Assembly (NCBI GenBank): GCA_012270385.1
Contig: JAAXIK010000222.1
Location: forward strand, 1-45,865
Origin: Rubripirellula sp.
Lineage (GTDB): Bacteria; Planctomycetota; Planctomycetia; Pirellulales; Pirellulaceae
Length of the DNA: 45,865 bases
Reading direction: 5' to 3'
Part shown: positions 1 through 8,010 of the stretch, in pieces
Position numbering within the stretch: the first letter of the stretch is position 1
Layout: each line of letters starts with the position of its first letter
Made by a program: the position numbers and the translations under genes
The notes under the pieces: model-generated
Told to the model about the DNA's origin: nothing
Database searches by the model: none
What the model saw: only the letters and a program-made list of their open reading frames with translations

Positions 1-1541
1 TCTCCAGGTGGTTTACCAGCGGGCCCGTTCATCGGTCTATCCTGACTATCTCCGCTCTGGTCGGGTCCTGCATCCTCAGATAGGTCCCTTAGGTCACTAT
101 TGTCCTCGGTGACCAGTTCAGGCAGATCCATTAAATCGAGATGGTCACGCAGATTTAGGATAACGGAGTCACCTTCTTGGAGCCCAGACTCAATCGCGGC
201 CATTTGATCGTTAGTAGCTTGGACCTTAACGGTTACCGTCTCGAATTGGTCATCCCCCCTCTGAACCAATGTGTAAAAGTCATTTCCATGTTCATAGAGA
301 GCTTGAATTGGCACTTGCAAAGCGTCAGGTAACTGTTCAACAAAGATCTGTGCTTCGGCGGTCATGCCCGTCCGAATATTTTCAGGCGGATCAATAATCT
401 CAACAATCGTTGCGTACTCCTTGACCGAAGAACTCATCCAGCTACCTGGCTCCGCATAACGATTTACTTTCTTCACTCGTCCAACGAGTTGAAGTCCGGG
501 TATAGCATCGACTGATATTTTTGCCGGCATCCCCTCTCGGATGAGTGTGACCCTCGATTCGTTAATCTTACATTTGATCTGCATCAATGTTGGATCGGGC
601 AAACGAATGATCTCCTGTCTTTCCCGAACCGTTGCGCCGGCTTCAACGACAAACTCTGCACTGCCACCGCGGCTGCTATATCGATTTGCATGCACAACAA
701 CTCCATCCGCTGGAGCATACATGACGCATTTATCGATTTGAGAAGAGACGTCTTCGTATTCTGCTTTTTCTTCGAGCAATTCACTCTCCGCTGCAGAAAG
801 AGAAGCGGTGGCAGCTTCAATGTCACTGTCATATTGCACCAGCATCTTTTGCTTCGTTAGATTTCTTAACACCTTCAATGCTGCGTCTTCGACGTCGAGT
901 TTGTTCTGTGCGTCAGCGACAGCAAATTGATCGGCCTCAAGTTGGAGCGATTTTGCAAGACCCTTGGAAACCAAACGTTCACCACTTTGGAGCTTGAGCG
1001 TTGCAGTCCTAAGCTGCTGCTCAGCTACCGCTCGTTTCGCAAGAATGCCTTTCTCTTCTTGAATGAAAAGACCTTCAAGGTACTCTTTGCGGGCAATTTT
1101 TGCCTGCTCGAGGTTTGCTTCAGCAGTTGCTAACCGAGCCTCTGCAGTGATGACTGCGATCTTCTGCTCTTTCTCTCTGGTTTCTAGTTCAGCACGATCT
1201 AGCTCGACCAGTTTATCGCCCTCTTTGACGCGTGTACCCTCTTCAACCACCCACAGAATAGCGATCCCGCTGCCGCCCCTTGATTTGACCTCCGAGGTCA
1301 CAACCTGATTGCTACTGCTTTCGATTTCTCCCTGCTCAAGCACGATGTGGTCGAATGGGGCAACCGTCGCTGTGCTGCGGATTAGTTTTGTGGTATCCAC
1401 CCTACCCGAGTCAGAATAGAGGGTCCGGTATCCTGCGAAGATCGATGCACCGACCAGAAACAAACAAATTAGAACCACGATACCGGCAGCACCCTGCCGA
1501 GTCAGGCCATCCCTGGATGGTCGAAGGTTGTTACGAGTCAT
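1..1541 (-). CDS. HlyD/MacA-family periplasmic adaptor protein (C-terminus cut by window edge)
   Basis: This gene runs off the left edge; 513 codons are visible from an ATG at 1541. It encodes an N-terminal membrane anchor (about residues 18-36), a first half of a lipoyl-like barrel (with VVEEGTRVKEGDKLVELD), a long heptad-rich coiled-coil hairpin, the returning barrel half (YAPADGVVV) and a beta-barrel region (GMPAKISVDAIPG). This order is that of membrane-fusion adaptors that link an inner-membrane ABC or RND exporter to the outer membrane. The visible C-terminus is an Asp/Glu-rich tail. It is the last visible gene of a minus-strand run that starts with an FtsX-type permease, so an ABC (MacAB-like) partner is likelier than an RND pump. 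An ATPase gene is not in the window and may lie further left. The start is chosen because the anchor follows directly; a weak GGA lies just upstream. Confidence 0.85.
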   Translation of the reverse strand, partial: MTRNNLRPSRDGLTRQGAAGIVVLICLFLVGASIFAGYRTLYSDSGRVDTTKLIRSTATVAPFDHIVLEQGEIESSSNQVVTSEVKSRGGSGIAILWVVEEGTRVKEGDKLVELDRAELETREKEQKIAVITAEARLATAEANLEQAKIARKEYLEGLFIQEEKGILAKRAVAEQQLRTATLKLQSGERLVSKGLAKSLQLEADQFAVADAQNKLDVEDAALKVLRNLTKQKMLVQYDSDIEAATASLSAAESELLEEKAEYEDVSSQIDKCVMYAPADGVVVHANRYSSRGGSAEFVVEAGATVRERQEIIRLPDPTLMQIKCKINESRVTLIREGMPAKISVDAIPGLQLVGRVKKVNRYAEPGSWMSSSVKEYATIVEIIDPPENIRTGMTAEAQIFVEQLPDALQVPIQALYEHGNDFYTLVQRGDDQFETVTVKVQATNDQMAAIESGLQEGDSVILNLRDHLDLMDLPELVTEDNSDLRDLSEDAGPDQSGDSQDRPMNGPAGKPPG

Positions 1542-1675
1542 CTAATTCCAGCATCTAAAGGGTGAAACGTTGGCAAAACCAAGTGCCAGATTCTAGTAAG
1601 TAAAACTCTCAGCGGTCGGAAAAGTTCCGCGATTCAGGAGTTTGATGTCTTCATCAAAGTACTCAATTGACCGAT

Positions 1676-3109
1676 TTAGTGAAGATTTGACAGTTTTTCA
1701 GGTGATTCACAGTCAAAATAACGATCCTCCGCAATGTGCATCAGGTCATGAGTCCTTGTAGCGACTTCACTCGGATCCAATGCAAACCGGGGATTTATCT
1801 CAATTTTCGTAGTCTCGTCAACCTTCACGCCCGCCCCTCGTAGCCATTGGCGATGCAATTTACAGATCGCCTGTTTTGCCAATTCAGGCGTATCTACCTC
1901 CGATCCGGTCGCGTTTTTCACGGGGGCGAAGGCGAGTTCGGGTTTAGCTTCAACTACTAGGGCATTCTCTGCTCTTGGCAAGAGGTCGAAAATGAACCGC
2001 TCAAATTTGATGGCATTGGGTTCATCGGGCTTCACTTGTGCACCCTCAGCGTCCAAATGTTCTACAGCTTTCAGAGCACGGTGGAACGGGAGTGCAGTGA
2101 CTTGCCCCAGGCATCGATCGAGAAAATGAAGATCGAGAATGTGAACCGCAATATTCCCGGCCCAAAATCTTAATTCCCCATCACTACCGGTTTGCTGAGC
2201 GATGGACTCCGGAAGGTCACTGTATTCGACAATATGCACACGGTCACCGACCCTGACCACATTACCAACACGCTCAAGTGGGTAACGCTTTTTTACCACC
2301 TGAGTGGTCATCTCACTCTTTGCCAGAAGATGATGTCCTAATAATGCTGGATCACATAACTGCGCGAGCGGGTTATCCACTTGAATGTAAGCGAGGTGTT
2401 TAATGCCACGCAGCCGAGCATCATTGAGGGAACCACTGTTTTCTAAAGCCGCTAAGGTGCCCCCATGTCCATCGGGACTCAGTGCTAATGAGCTTTTTGA
2501 ACTTAACAAACATCTACCCGTAGTTGCATCGATCGCCGGCATTGTTCCCTGCTTGAATATCCGGACACTACTTGGAGATAGGCCAAGATATTCATGATCA
2601 GAAAAATACCTCAGTGTCTCAGCGTGGGTTGCCTCACTCGTCATCAAATATAAGGGTACTTCGACTTCATATCTTCGATTTATTGCTCTCAGTCGATCCG
2701 CAAACACTTGGAATAAACTTCGACCAGAAATCGGTCCTATTGGATACATCCCTTTAGGATGTTTGAAACCTAGCCGCGTGCCTTGGCCCCCTGCCACCAT
2801 CACTGCCGCGACTTCACCAGCGCTCAACGCTTTCTCGCCTGCTTCGATTGCATCCTGAATCGTCCAACTTACCCCCTCGCCATCACTACGTACTGCAACG
2901 GGCGGTTGCATGGCCGCAACGTCAACAAGGTTGGAAGTATCGGACGATTTGCCAGAAATCAACTCGCCAATGATCGACCAATCAATTGCAGCAATCTCAG
3001 CGACCAAATCCTTCTGCTGAGCTGGGTTTATCTCATCCCAAAACTTCAAAAGATGAGATTGTCCATAAGTAGTGAGCTCATTTAAAATCACTTCAGGAAT
3101 TGTCTTCAT
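1676..3109 (-). CDS. UDPGP-family UDP-sugar pyrophosphorylase, UAP1-like (eukaryote-type)
   Basis: The 477-residue product belongs to the UDP-sugar pyrophosphorylase family that makes UDP-GlcNAc/UDP-GalNAc or UDP-glucose from UTP and a sugar 1-phosphate in the cytoplasm. The nucleotide-binding loop is at residues 105-120 (VAGGQGTRLGFKHPKG). It is followed by a DGHGGTLAAL segment, a VDNPLAQLCDP segment, GNIAVHILDLHFL and a KFERFIFDLLP block. These match the order and spacing of eukaryotic UAP1 enzymes rather than bacterial GalU or GlmU, and there is no acyltransferase hexapeptide domain. It lies 45 bp downstream of the lipoate-ligase-like gene and 134 bp upstream of the adaptor gene on the same strand, so cotranscription is likely. 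Exact sugar specificity cannot be read from sequence alone. Confidence 0.85.
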   Translation of the reverse strand: MKTIPEVILNELTTYGQSHLLKFWDEINPAQQKDLVAEIAAIDWSIIGELISGKSSDTSNLVDVAAMQPPVAVRSDGEGVSWTIQDAIEAGEKALSAGEVAAVMVAGGQGTRLGFKHPKGMYPIGPISGRSLFQVFADRLRAINRRYEVEVPLYLMTSEATHAETLRYFSDHEYLGLSPSSVRIFKQGTMPAIDATTGRCLLSSKSSLALSPDGHGGTLAALENSGSLNDARLRGIKHLAYIQVDNPLAQLCDPALLGHHLLAKSEMTTQVVKKRYPLERVGNVVRVGDRVHIVEYSDLPESIAQQTGSDGELRFWAGNIAVHILDLHFLDRCLGQVTALPFHRALKAVEHLDAEGAQVKPDEPNAIKFERFIFDLLPRAENALVVEAKPELAFAPVKNATGSEVDTPELAKQAICKLHRQWLRGAGVKVDETTKIEINPRFALDPSEVATRTHDLMHIAEDRYFDCESPEKLSNLH

Positions 3110-3154
3110 GTATGCATACCGCAGAAAACTGACAACACTTATATCGATGGCTAC

Positions 3155-3874
3155 TCAATGACGATAATGCCATGCCTCATCCTCATAACGATCAGACCGG
3201 ATCGTTGCCATTATCTCTTCATAAATTCTTTTATCTGCTGTCTCTTCAGCATCAAATTGCCGCCGTATACTCTGATTGAAATCCTTAGGATCTACAGGAA
3301 TATTTGTGACAAAATCTGAATGATCTCGTCCTCTCCTGTATTCGGGTTGTCTCGGCGCGAACTTAAGACATCGATGGAGAAAATCCAGATTGAAACCGTA
3401 GAGAAGCGTTCCGTGATAAAGAAGATGGTTACGATGAACTCGAAGACTATTGCCGGAACATTTTCGATCGTTCCAGACAACATCACAAATACCCTGCAAT
3501 TCAACCTGCGGAATTTGTTCTTGCAACGATTTCAGAACCCTGCTCATTACGAATTGATGAGCATGATCAATTTTCCTGAGTGAAGGGTGTTTAACCAAGC
3601 TCAAAACAACGCTATACATCAAGCACCCCGGTCCCCCGACCACGCTGGCTCCTCCACTGCAACGTCGCAAGATCTCTATACCAGATTGCTGACAGAATTC
3701 TGTATCGATCTCTTCCTCTACTCGTGATGATCTTCCGGCTATTACGACCTGCTCAGAGAACTCCCACACCCTAAGCGATTCCCCCGCGTGAAGTTGTTCA
3801 GCTGCCATTAGCATTGACTCATCCAAGGCGAGATGATCCCGTGCCTGCTGAATATTCGATTGCAGAAACTTCAT
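3155..3874 (-). CDS. Lipoate-protein ligase A family protein
   Basis: This is a cytoplasmic biotin/lipoate ligase (LplA/LipM-type) fold protein of about 239 residues. It shows the family blocks in order: RRCSGGASVVGGPG (the RRxSGGGxV adenylate/lipoyl loop), then DRKCSGNSLRVHR with the expected catalytic Lys, then YHGTLLYGFNLDFL. Such enzymes attach lipoate or octanoate to E2 or GcvH lysines. A TTG at 3886 would extend the reading frame by four residues, but the ATG at 3874 is preferred because it begins directly with the conserved N-terminal region. The gene starts only 5-17 bp after the stop of the upstream ABC permease, indicating one transcript. It has no lipoate synthase beside it. A GcvH-like potential acceptor lies about 10 kb away at 13298-13798. 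Ligase versus octanoyltransferase activity is undecided. Confidence 0.83.
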   Translation of the reverse strand: MKFLQSNIQQARDHLALDESMLMAAEQLHAGESLRVWEFSEQVVIAGRSSRVEEEIDTEFCQQSGIEILRRCSGGASVVGGPGCLMYSVVLSLVKHPSLRKIDHAHQFVMSRVLKSLQEQIPQVELQGICDVVWNDRKCSGNSLRVHRNHLLYHGTLLYGFNLDFLHRCLKFAPRQPEYRRGRDHSDFVTNIPVDPKDFNQSIRRQFDAEETADKRIYEEIMATIRSDRYEDEAWHYRH

Positions 3875-3891
3875 AATTGGCACCAAACTCT

Positions 3892-6800
3892 TTAATGCAT
3901 TTCTTTCCGCAACGATTCCAGTAAAGGTAATCTTGATACTGCTCTAACAGAAATCATCGAAGTGCAGATTCCTAACGTGATGATCATCACTGAAAGTAGT
4001 ATCGGCTCAAGCACTGGCGGGTCAATTCCGGCGATAAGAGCGTGTGGAAGCACCGCGAGTATTGCGCAAACGAAGCCAAGTCCAACGCCAAAGATTAGCA
4101 ATATCATCGTCTCACACAGGACTAGCCCACTGAGCTTCTTTATCGAAAATCCGAAAGACCTAAGAATTGCTAACTCTCCTTGTCTCTCCAGGACGCTCCG
4201 GACTTGCGCAATCCCTAATCCAAATGTACCAAGCAAAAGACCGAGTGCCCCAAGACTTTGAAAAGTCTTTAAGTAGGTATTTTGCACGGCAAGCATTCTC
4301 GCCAGCGTATCCGAAGCATCGGAAAGATCCATTCCGATGTCACTAAAACGCAACTCCATGCTTTTCTGAACTTCGTTTAATTTATCGGATTCGCAACCAA
4401 TCATAAAAAACTGGTAGCCATTTACCTCTGGGAATAAGGTATTAAAGTTTGACTCACTCAAAAGCACTTTGCCCTGCAGTACCGAATTGGAGAGCAAACC
4501 AACCACTTCAAACACCTTTGGGTCTTCTGGATTAAATTCAAAGCTTTTTGTCTCACCAATCCCTTTCATCATTTGCAAGCTCCACATTGCGGTGTTCTGA
4601 TCGAGAACAATGGGGATAGGATCCTCTGGTGTTCCAGTTGCATCCCGATTTAGGGCATCCCAATTCATTTTTGAATTCACCCCCTCCGGCCCCTTGGCCC
4701 AGCGAAATCCTTTCAGGTTTGAATCCTCCAGCAATTTCTGGAAAGAGTCAGGAACACCGAGCACCGTTGGTTGAGCGGCTTGGTAAAGATTATTACAACT
4801 CGCATCCTGACCCAATTTCAAACGAAACATCTGAATAACCGAGTTGCCCACCTTCTCAGCATCCGCGCCCATTAACTGTTTGCGAACACTAGTGTCATTG
4901 AGATTCTCATAGACCGGCTGAGAAGATTCTCCTATCAAACTAAAACCACCGGTTCCCTCGTCACTTGGCTGAAGCTGAAAAGCTGCAATGGCAAAAATTA
5001 AGAAAGCGGCTGATGCAATCAGCCCCACAGTCATGGTGCTCCGCATCGGATAACGTGCAAGATTTCGCACCGCTAATGAGCGAGTGGAATTGAAATAAGA
5101 TTGGGCGTTACTTTGTGAACCAAAACGGCAAAGAAAGAGAAAATGGCCCGCCAAGGATGAGGCTAAGAGAGACATACCGCTTCCCACAAAAGCACCTGCT
5201 GCAATTTGTCCTCCAGTCATTGCACCGACGACACCAAGTCCCATTGCGATGAGCATTAAAGCAAAGACGCTTGACCTTAGAGCGGTATATGATCCCGAAC
5301 CTCTAACAACATTGTCATCTGGATTGCGACCTCCCATTAATTGTTGAGGGCGTGACGTTGCTATCCAACGGAGGGAAAAACGAATTGTAATTAGGGCAAT
5401 AAAAAGCCCGAGAAATCCACCAAGAAACAAGCTTCGGAAAGTCCAGTGGAATTCTAAAAATGGCACGGTTACCGCCCCCACCCACCATGTCCTGAGACCA
5501 TGAAGAATGATGATGGAGTAGAGAACACCAAATATCAAACCCATCACCATCCCGGCCAAAGCTGTGATCGTACCTTCGGTAAAGACGTACCGTACCAGCG
5601 CAGGAGGAGACCATCCTGCAACGCGGAGTACACCGTACTGCTGTATGCGTTGGAGAAGCCCTAGTTTAAACAGCATCGCAATCAGAAGTACTGATGCAGC
5701 AATCACGAAGAAACTCAGTGCAAGGAAGAGCCCATCAAATGGTGTAGTGCCGCCGGCTGAGGCTAATTGATCTGATCGAATTGGTAAGATTGTCCAGCCG
5801 ATTTTACTAAGCACAGGCCGCACGGAAGCACTCAATCGCTTGGATAAATCCTCAATCGATTCATCTGACGATTCAGGGAATCTAATACTGGTGATCAATC
5901 CGAAGCGACTACCGAAATACTTTCTCCCTGCATCGAGTGGCAGAAATAATTTTGGAGTTAAACGGTGATCATTCCAATACTCATCATCCGCCTTGGTGAT
6001 CTCACGGGTCAACTTAAATGGCAGATCCCAATCCGAAATTGAATTTTGGTCGGTAACGCCCGGGACCACGGGGGTCAGCCCCGGATCGTTGTAACGCGAC
6101 AGTTGCTGTCGATAAATAGCGGGCCGACGCCGTCGGTAAGGCTCGCTTGGTTGTACTAGGGGAACAATGGATGTAACGACCGCTGAAAAGTATCGTTCGA
6201 CTTCTTGCCCGTCATCAACTTCTGGTTCGAAATAAGCGATTCTGAGGGAGTCACCGATCTCCGCATCGAGCTGACTCGCAGCCCACTGATTGAGCACAAC
6301 CGGTACGAAACCTTGTTTCTGTTGCTCCGCTGTGAGTAGGAAATCCAAACTCAAATCATCGCTTGAATCGACCGCCGTGATCGTACTGTAAGGAATGCTC
6401 TTTAGCAGATTCCCACTTTCATCTAAGTGGTCAATCGCGTTGGCGAGGTAAGTGCATTGCGGAATCGCTTTGTTGTTCTCTGTATCTTCAAGAATTTGCT
6501 GCACCACAGCGTCTGGTACCAACAGTGAGTCCGAAGTGAGGGATCGATAGGAGAAAACTTCCTGCTCTTTACCGTCTTGATCGATCCAAGCACCCGATAT
6601 CTTAGAGAGATTCAAACCCAGGGAACTCAGGCTGATAGACAAAGTGTCCATAGATACAACTTTGTCAAAAAGAATCATATTGGCCTGTCCTTGACGGTCC
6701 AGACTATCGGCAATCAATTCCCTATTCATAAACACATTGAAAGGAACAGCTTGACTAGCCGACAAACTGAAACGCCCCAATCCTCGATCAGGAATGATCT

Positions 6801-7386
6801 GTGCGACTTTCAAGCGGGGCAGCCCTTCACTGTTGGACTCCTTGCGTCCCAAAGGGCTATCGGCTGGCACTGCTTGTTCAACGGGTAATCTCACTGTTAC
6901 CAGATCACCCACGACTACCCCTAATTCATCAGCAGCGGCTTGGTTGAGAGCTACTCCATTTTCGGTCAGATCTCGAATCTCATCGGTTAGATATTCATCC
7001 ATTGACCAAAAGGAAGAATCACATCCGATGATTTGGACTCGTCCCGAACGACTTACTGAGTCCGCTGATACTCGGTGTTCAATGATGCCTTTGCTGAAGA
7101 AAATAATCGGTGCATAGCCCGTATCATTACTATCCAGTAACTCCCTGAATCGAAAGAATTGGTTGGGAGCAAGAATAGATTGAATCTTTCCCAACCGCTG
7201 AAGAGTAAGGTCGCGTAGACTGCCACGCATCGAGTCGCCCACGAGCAATGCACCGACCATCACCGCAGTCGCTACACCCACACCCATGGCAACCGCTATG
7301 CTGATACGCCATGAGTATCGAAAAGATGCGATAGCCATCTGGAATGGAGAAAAATCCGCTCGTGCTGTCCGCTCTGATTCACTCAT
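3892..7386 (-). CDS. FtsX-type ABC transporter permease (large, double FtsX domain)
   Basis: The product (about 1164 residues) is an inner-membrane permease of the MacB/LolE/FtsX class. An N-terminal membrane segment near residues 28-50 is followed by a large periplasmic region. A helix cluster near 553-580, 611-630 and 655-670 forms the first FtsX domain. Further helices follow near 707-755 and 783-804. After a second soluble region comes a C-terminal FtsX domain with helices near 1044-1062, 1088-1122 and 1130-1152. The sequence VLERQGELAILRSFGFS before a C-terminal helix is typical of these permeases. It carries no ATPase domain, so a separate ATP-binding subunit is required. A TTG at 7392 is two codons upstream; the ATG at 7386 is the better start. 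It heads the minus-strand run that ends with an HlyD-type adaptor, suggesting an exporter or lipoprotein-type extraction system. Confidence 0.88.
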   Translation of the reverse strand: MSESERTARADFSPFQMAIASFRYSWRISIAVAMGVGVATAVMVGALLVGDSMRGSLRDLTLQRLGKIQSILAPNQFFRFRELLDSNDTGYAPIIFFSKGIIEHRVSADSVSRSGRVQIIGCDSSFWSMDEYLTDEIRDLTENGVALNQAAADELGVVVGDLVTVRLPVEQAVPADSPLGRKESNSEGLPRLKVAQIIPDRGLGRFSLSASQAVPFNVFMNRELIADSLDRQGQANMILFDKVVSMDTLSISLSSLGLNLSKISGAWIDQDGKEQEVFSYRSLTSDSLLVPDAVVQQILEDTENNKAIPQCTYLANAIDHLDESGNLLKSIPYSTITAVDSSDDLSLDFLLTAEQQKQGFVPVVLNQWAASQLDAEIGDSLRIAYFEPEVDDGQEVERYFSAVVTSIVPLVQPSEPYRRRRPAIYRQQLSRYNDPGLTPVVPGVTDQNSISDWDLPFKLTREITKADDEYWNDHRLTPKLFLPLDAGRKYFGSRFGLITSIRFPESSDESIEDLSKRLSASVRPVLSKIGWTILPIRSDQLASAGGTTPFDGLFLALSFFVIAASVLLIAMLFKLGLLQRIQQYGVLRVAGWSPPALVRYVFTEGTITALAGMVMGLIFGVLYSIIILHGLRTWWVGAVTVPFLEFHWTFRSLFLGGFLGLFIALITIRFSLRWIATSRPQQLMGGRNPDDNVVRGSGSYTALRSSVFALMLIAMGLGVVGAMTGGQIAAGAFVGSGMSLLASSLAGHFLFLCRFGSQSNAQSYFNSTRSLAVRNLARYPMRSTMTVGLIASAAFLIFAIAAFQLQPSDEGTGGFSLIGESSQPVYENLNDTSVRKQLMGADAEKVGNSVIQMFRLKLGQDASCNNLYQAAQPTVLGVPDSFQKLLEDSNLKGFRWAKGPEGVNSKMNWDALNRDATGTPEDPIPIVLDQNTAMWSLQMMKGIGETKSFEFNPEDPKVFEVVGLLSNSVLQGKVLLSESNFNTLFPEVNGYQFFMIGCESDKLNEVQKSMELRFSDIGMDLSDASDTLARMLAVQNTYLKTFQSLGALGLLLGTFGLGIAQVRSVLERQGELAILRSFGFSIKKLSGLVLCETMILLIFGVGLGFVCAILAVLPHALIAGIDPPVLEPILLSVMIITLGICTSMISVRAVSRLPLLESLRKEMH

Positions 7387-7465
7387 ACCCAATCACTAAA
7401 CTTGATTAGAAGTTTTTCTCTTTTCCCACCGATCAAACATATCGAATGGATAACTCAGACGTTAA

Positions 7466-7486
7466 GTCACGGGGATATTCCGTGAC
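7466..7486. repeat. Inverted repeat between divergent permease and cutA genes
   Basis: A perfect 7-bp inverted repeat, GTCACGG and CCGTGAC, is separated by 7 bp. It lies in the 243-bp divergent spacer, 80 bp from the permease start and 144 bp from cutA. No T-tract follows on either strand, so it does not look like a terminator. An operator is possible but there is no second copy in the window that I noticed. Confidence 0.4.
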
Positions 7487-7618
7487 ATCACCATTAACGT
7501 AACATTACAAGGGGATTGCTGATAGCAAGCCAAATAAAACCCAGTCAGCTACTGGAACGATACCAATTGATGCGTGAAGTTATAGCTCTATGATTGGGAC
7601 GGATCGTTCAACTTAACC

Positions 7619-7624
7619 GAGGAA
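7619..7624 (+). promoter_or_regulatory. Shine-Dalgarno site that sets the cutA start
   Basis: GAGGAA lies 5 bp before the ATG at 7630 and 8 bp before a second ATG at 7633. It argues against the TTG 36 bp further upstream as the start of cutA. Confidence 0.6.
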
Positions 7625-7629
7625 GCCAG

Positions 7630-7971
7630 ATGATGTTAGATCCTGAGCCAATCATCCTAATCATTACGACTGTCGATTCGGAATCAGATGTCGAAAAGAT
7701 CACAGAATGTTTTCTTGAGAAACGACTGGCTGCCTGTATTCAAGTCGATCCAAAAATAAGAAGCTACTACCGCTGGGAGGGAAAGATCGTCTCCGCTGAA
7801 GAATATCGAATGGTGATAAAAACAGCATCATCTAAATGGCCTGCCGCAAAAAAGCTCCTTTCGAACATCCACCCCTATGACCTTCCTGAGATTACGAAGA
7901 TCGAAGCCGTGATCTGTTCTAAAGATTACGCAGCTTGGGTCAGACGCGAAGCCAGTGGCGAACTTGAATAG
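7630..7971 (+). CDS. cutA: CutA1-like divalent cation tolerance protein
   Basis: The 113-residue product is a small cytoplasmic CutA protein, a family that forms very stable trimers with a ferredoxin-like fold and is linked to copper and divalent metal tolerance, although its molecular role is not settled. The signature segments are visible: ITTVDSESDVEKI near the N-terminus, LAACIQVDPKIRSYYRWEGK in the middle, EYRMVIKT, and HPYDLPEI before the C-terminal strand. The length matches the usual 105-115 residues when the ATG at 7630 is used; a TTG at 7594 would add twelve residues without family support. The gene is divergent from the ABC permease and convergent with the lptD-like gene, leaving only 39 bp between the two stop codons. 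Confidence 0.9.
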   Translation: MMLDPEPIILIITTVDSESDVEKITECFLEKRLAACIQVDPKIRSYYRWEGKIVSAEEYRMVIKTASSKWPAAKKLLSNIHPYDLPEITKIEAVICSKDYAAWVRREASGELE

Positions 7972-8010
7972 ATGTGTTTACAGGAGCCGCGGCGATTGAA
8001 CGGAATGGCA

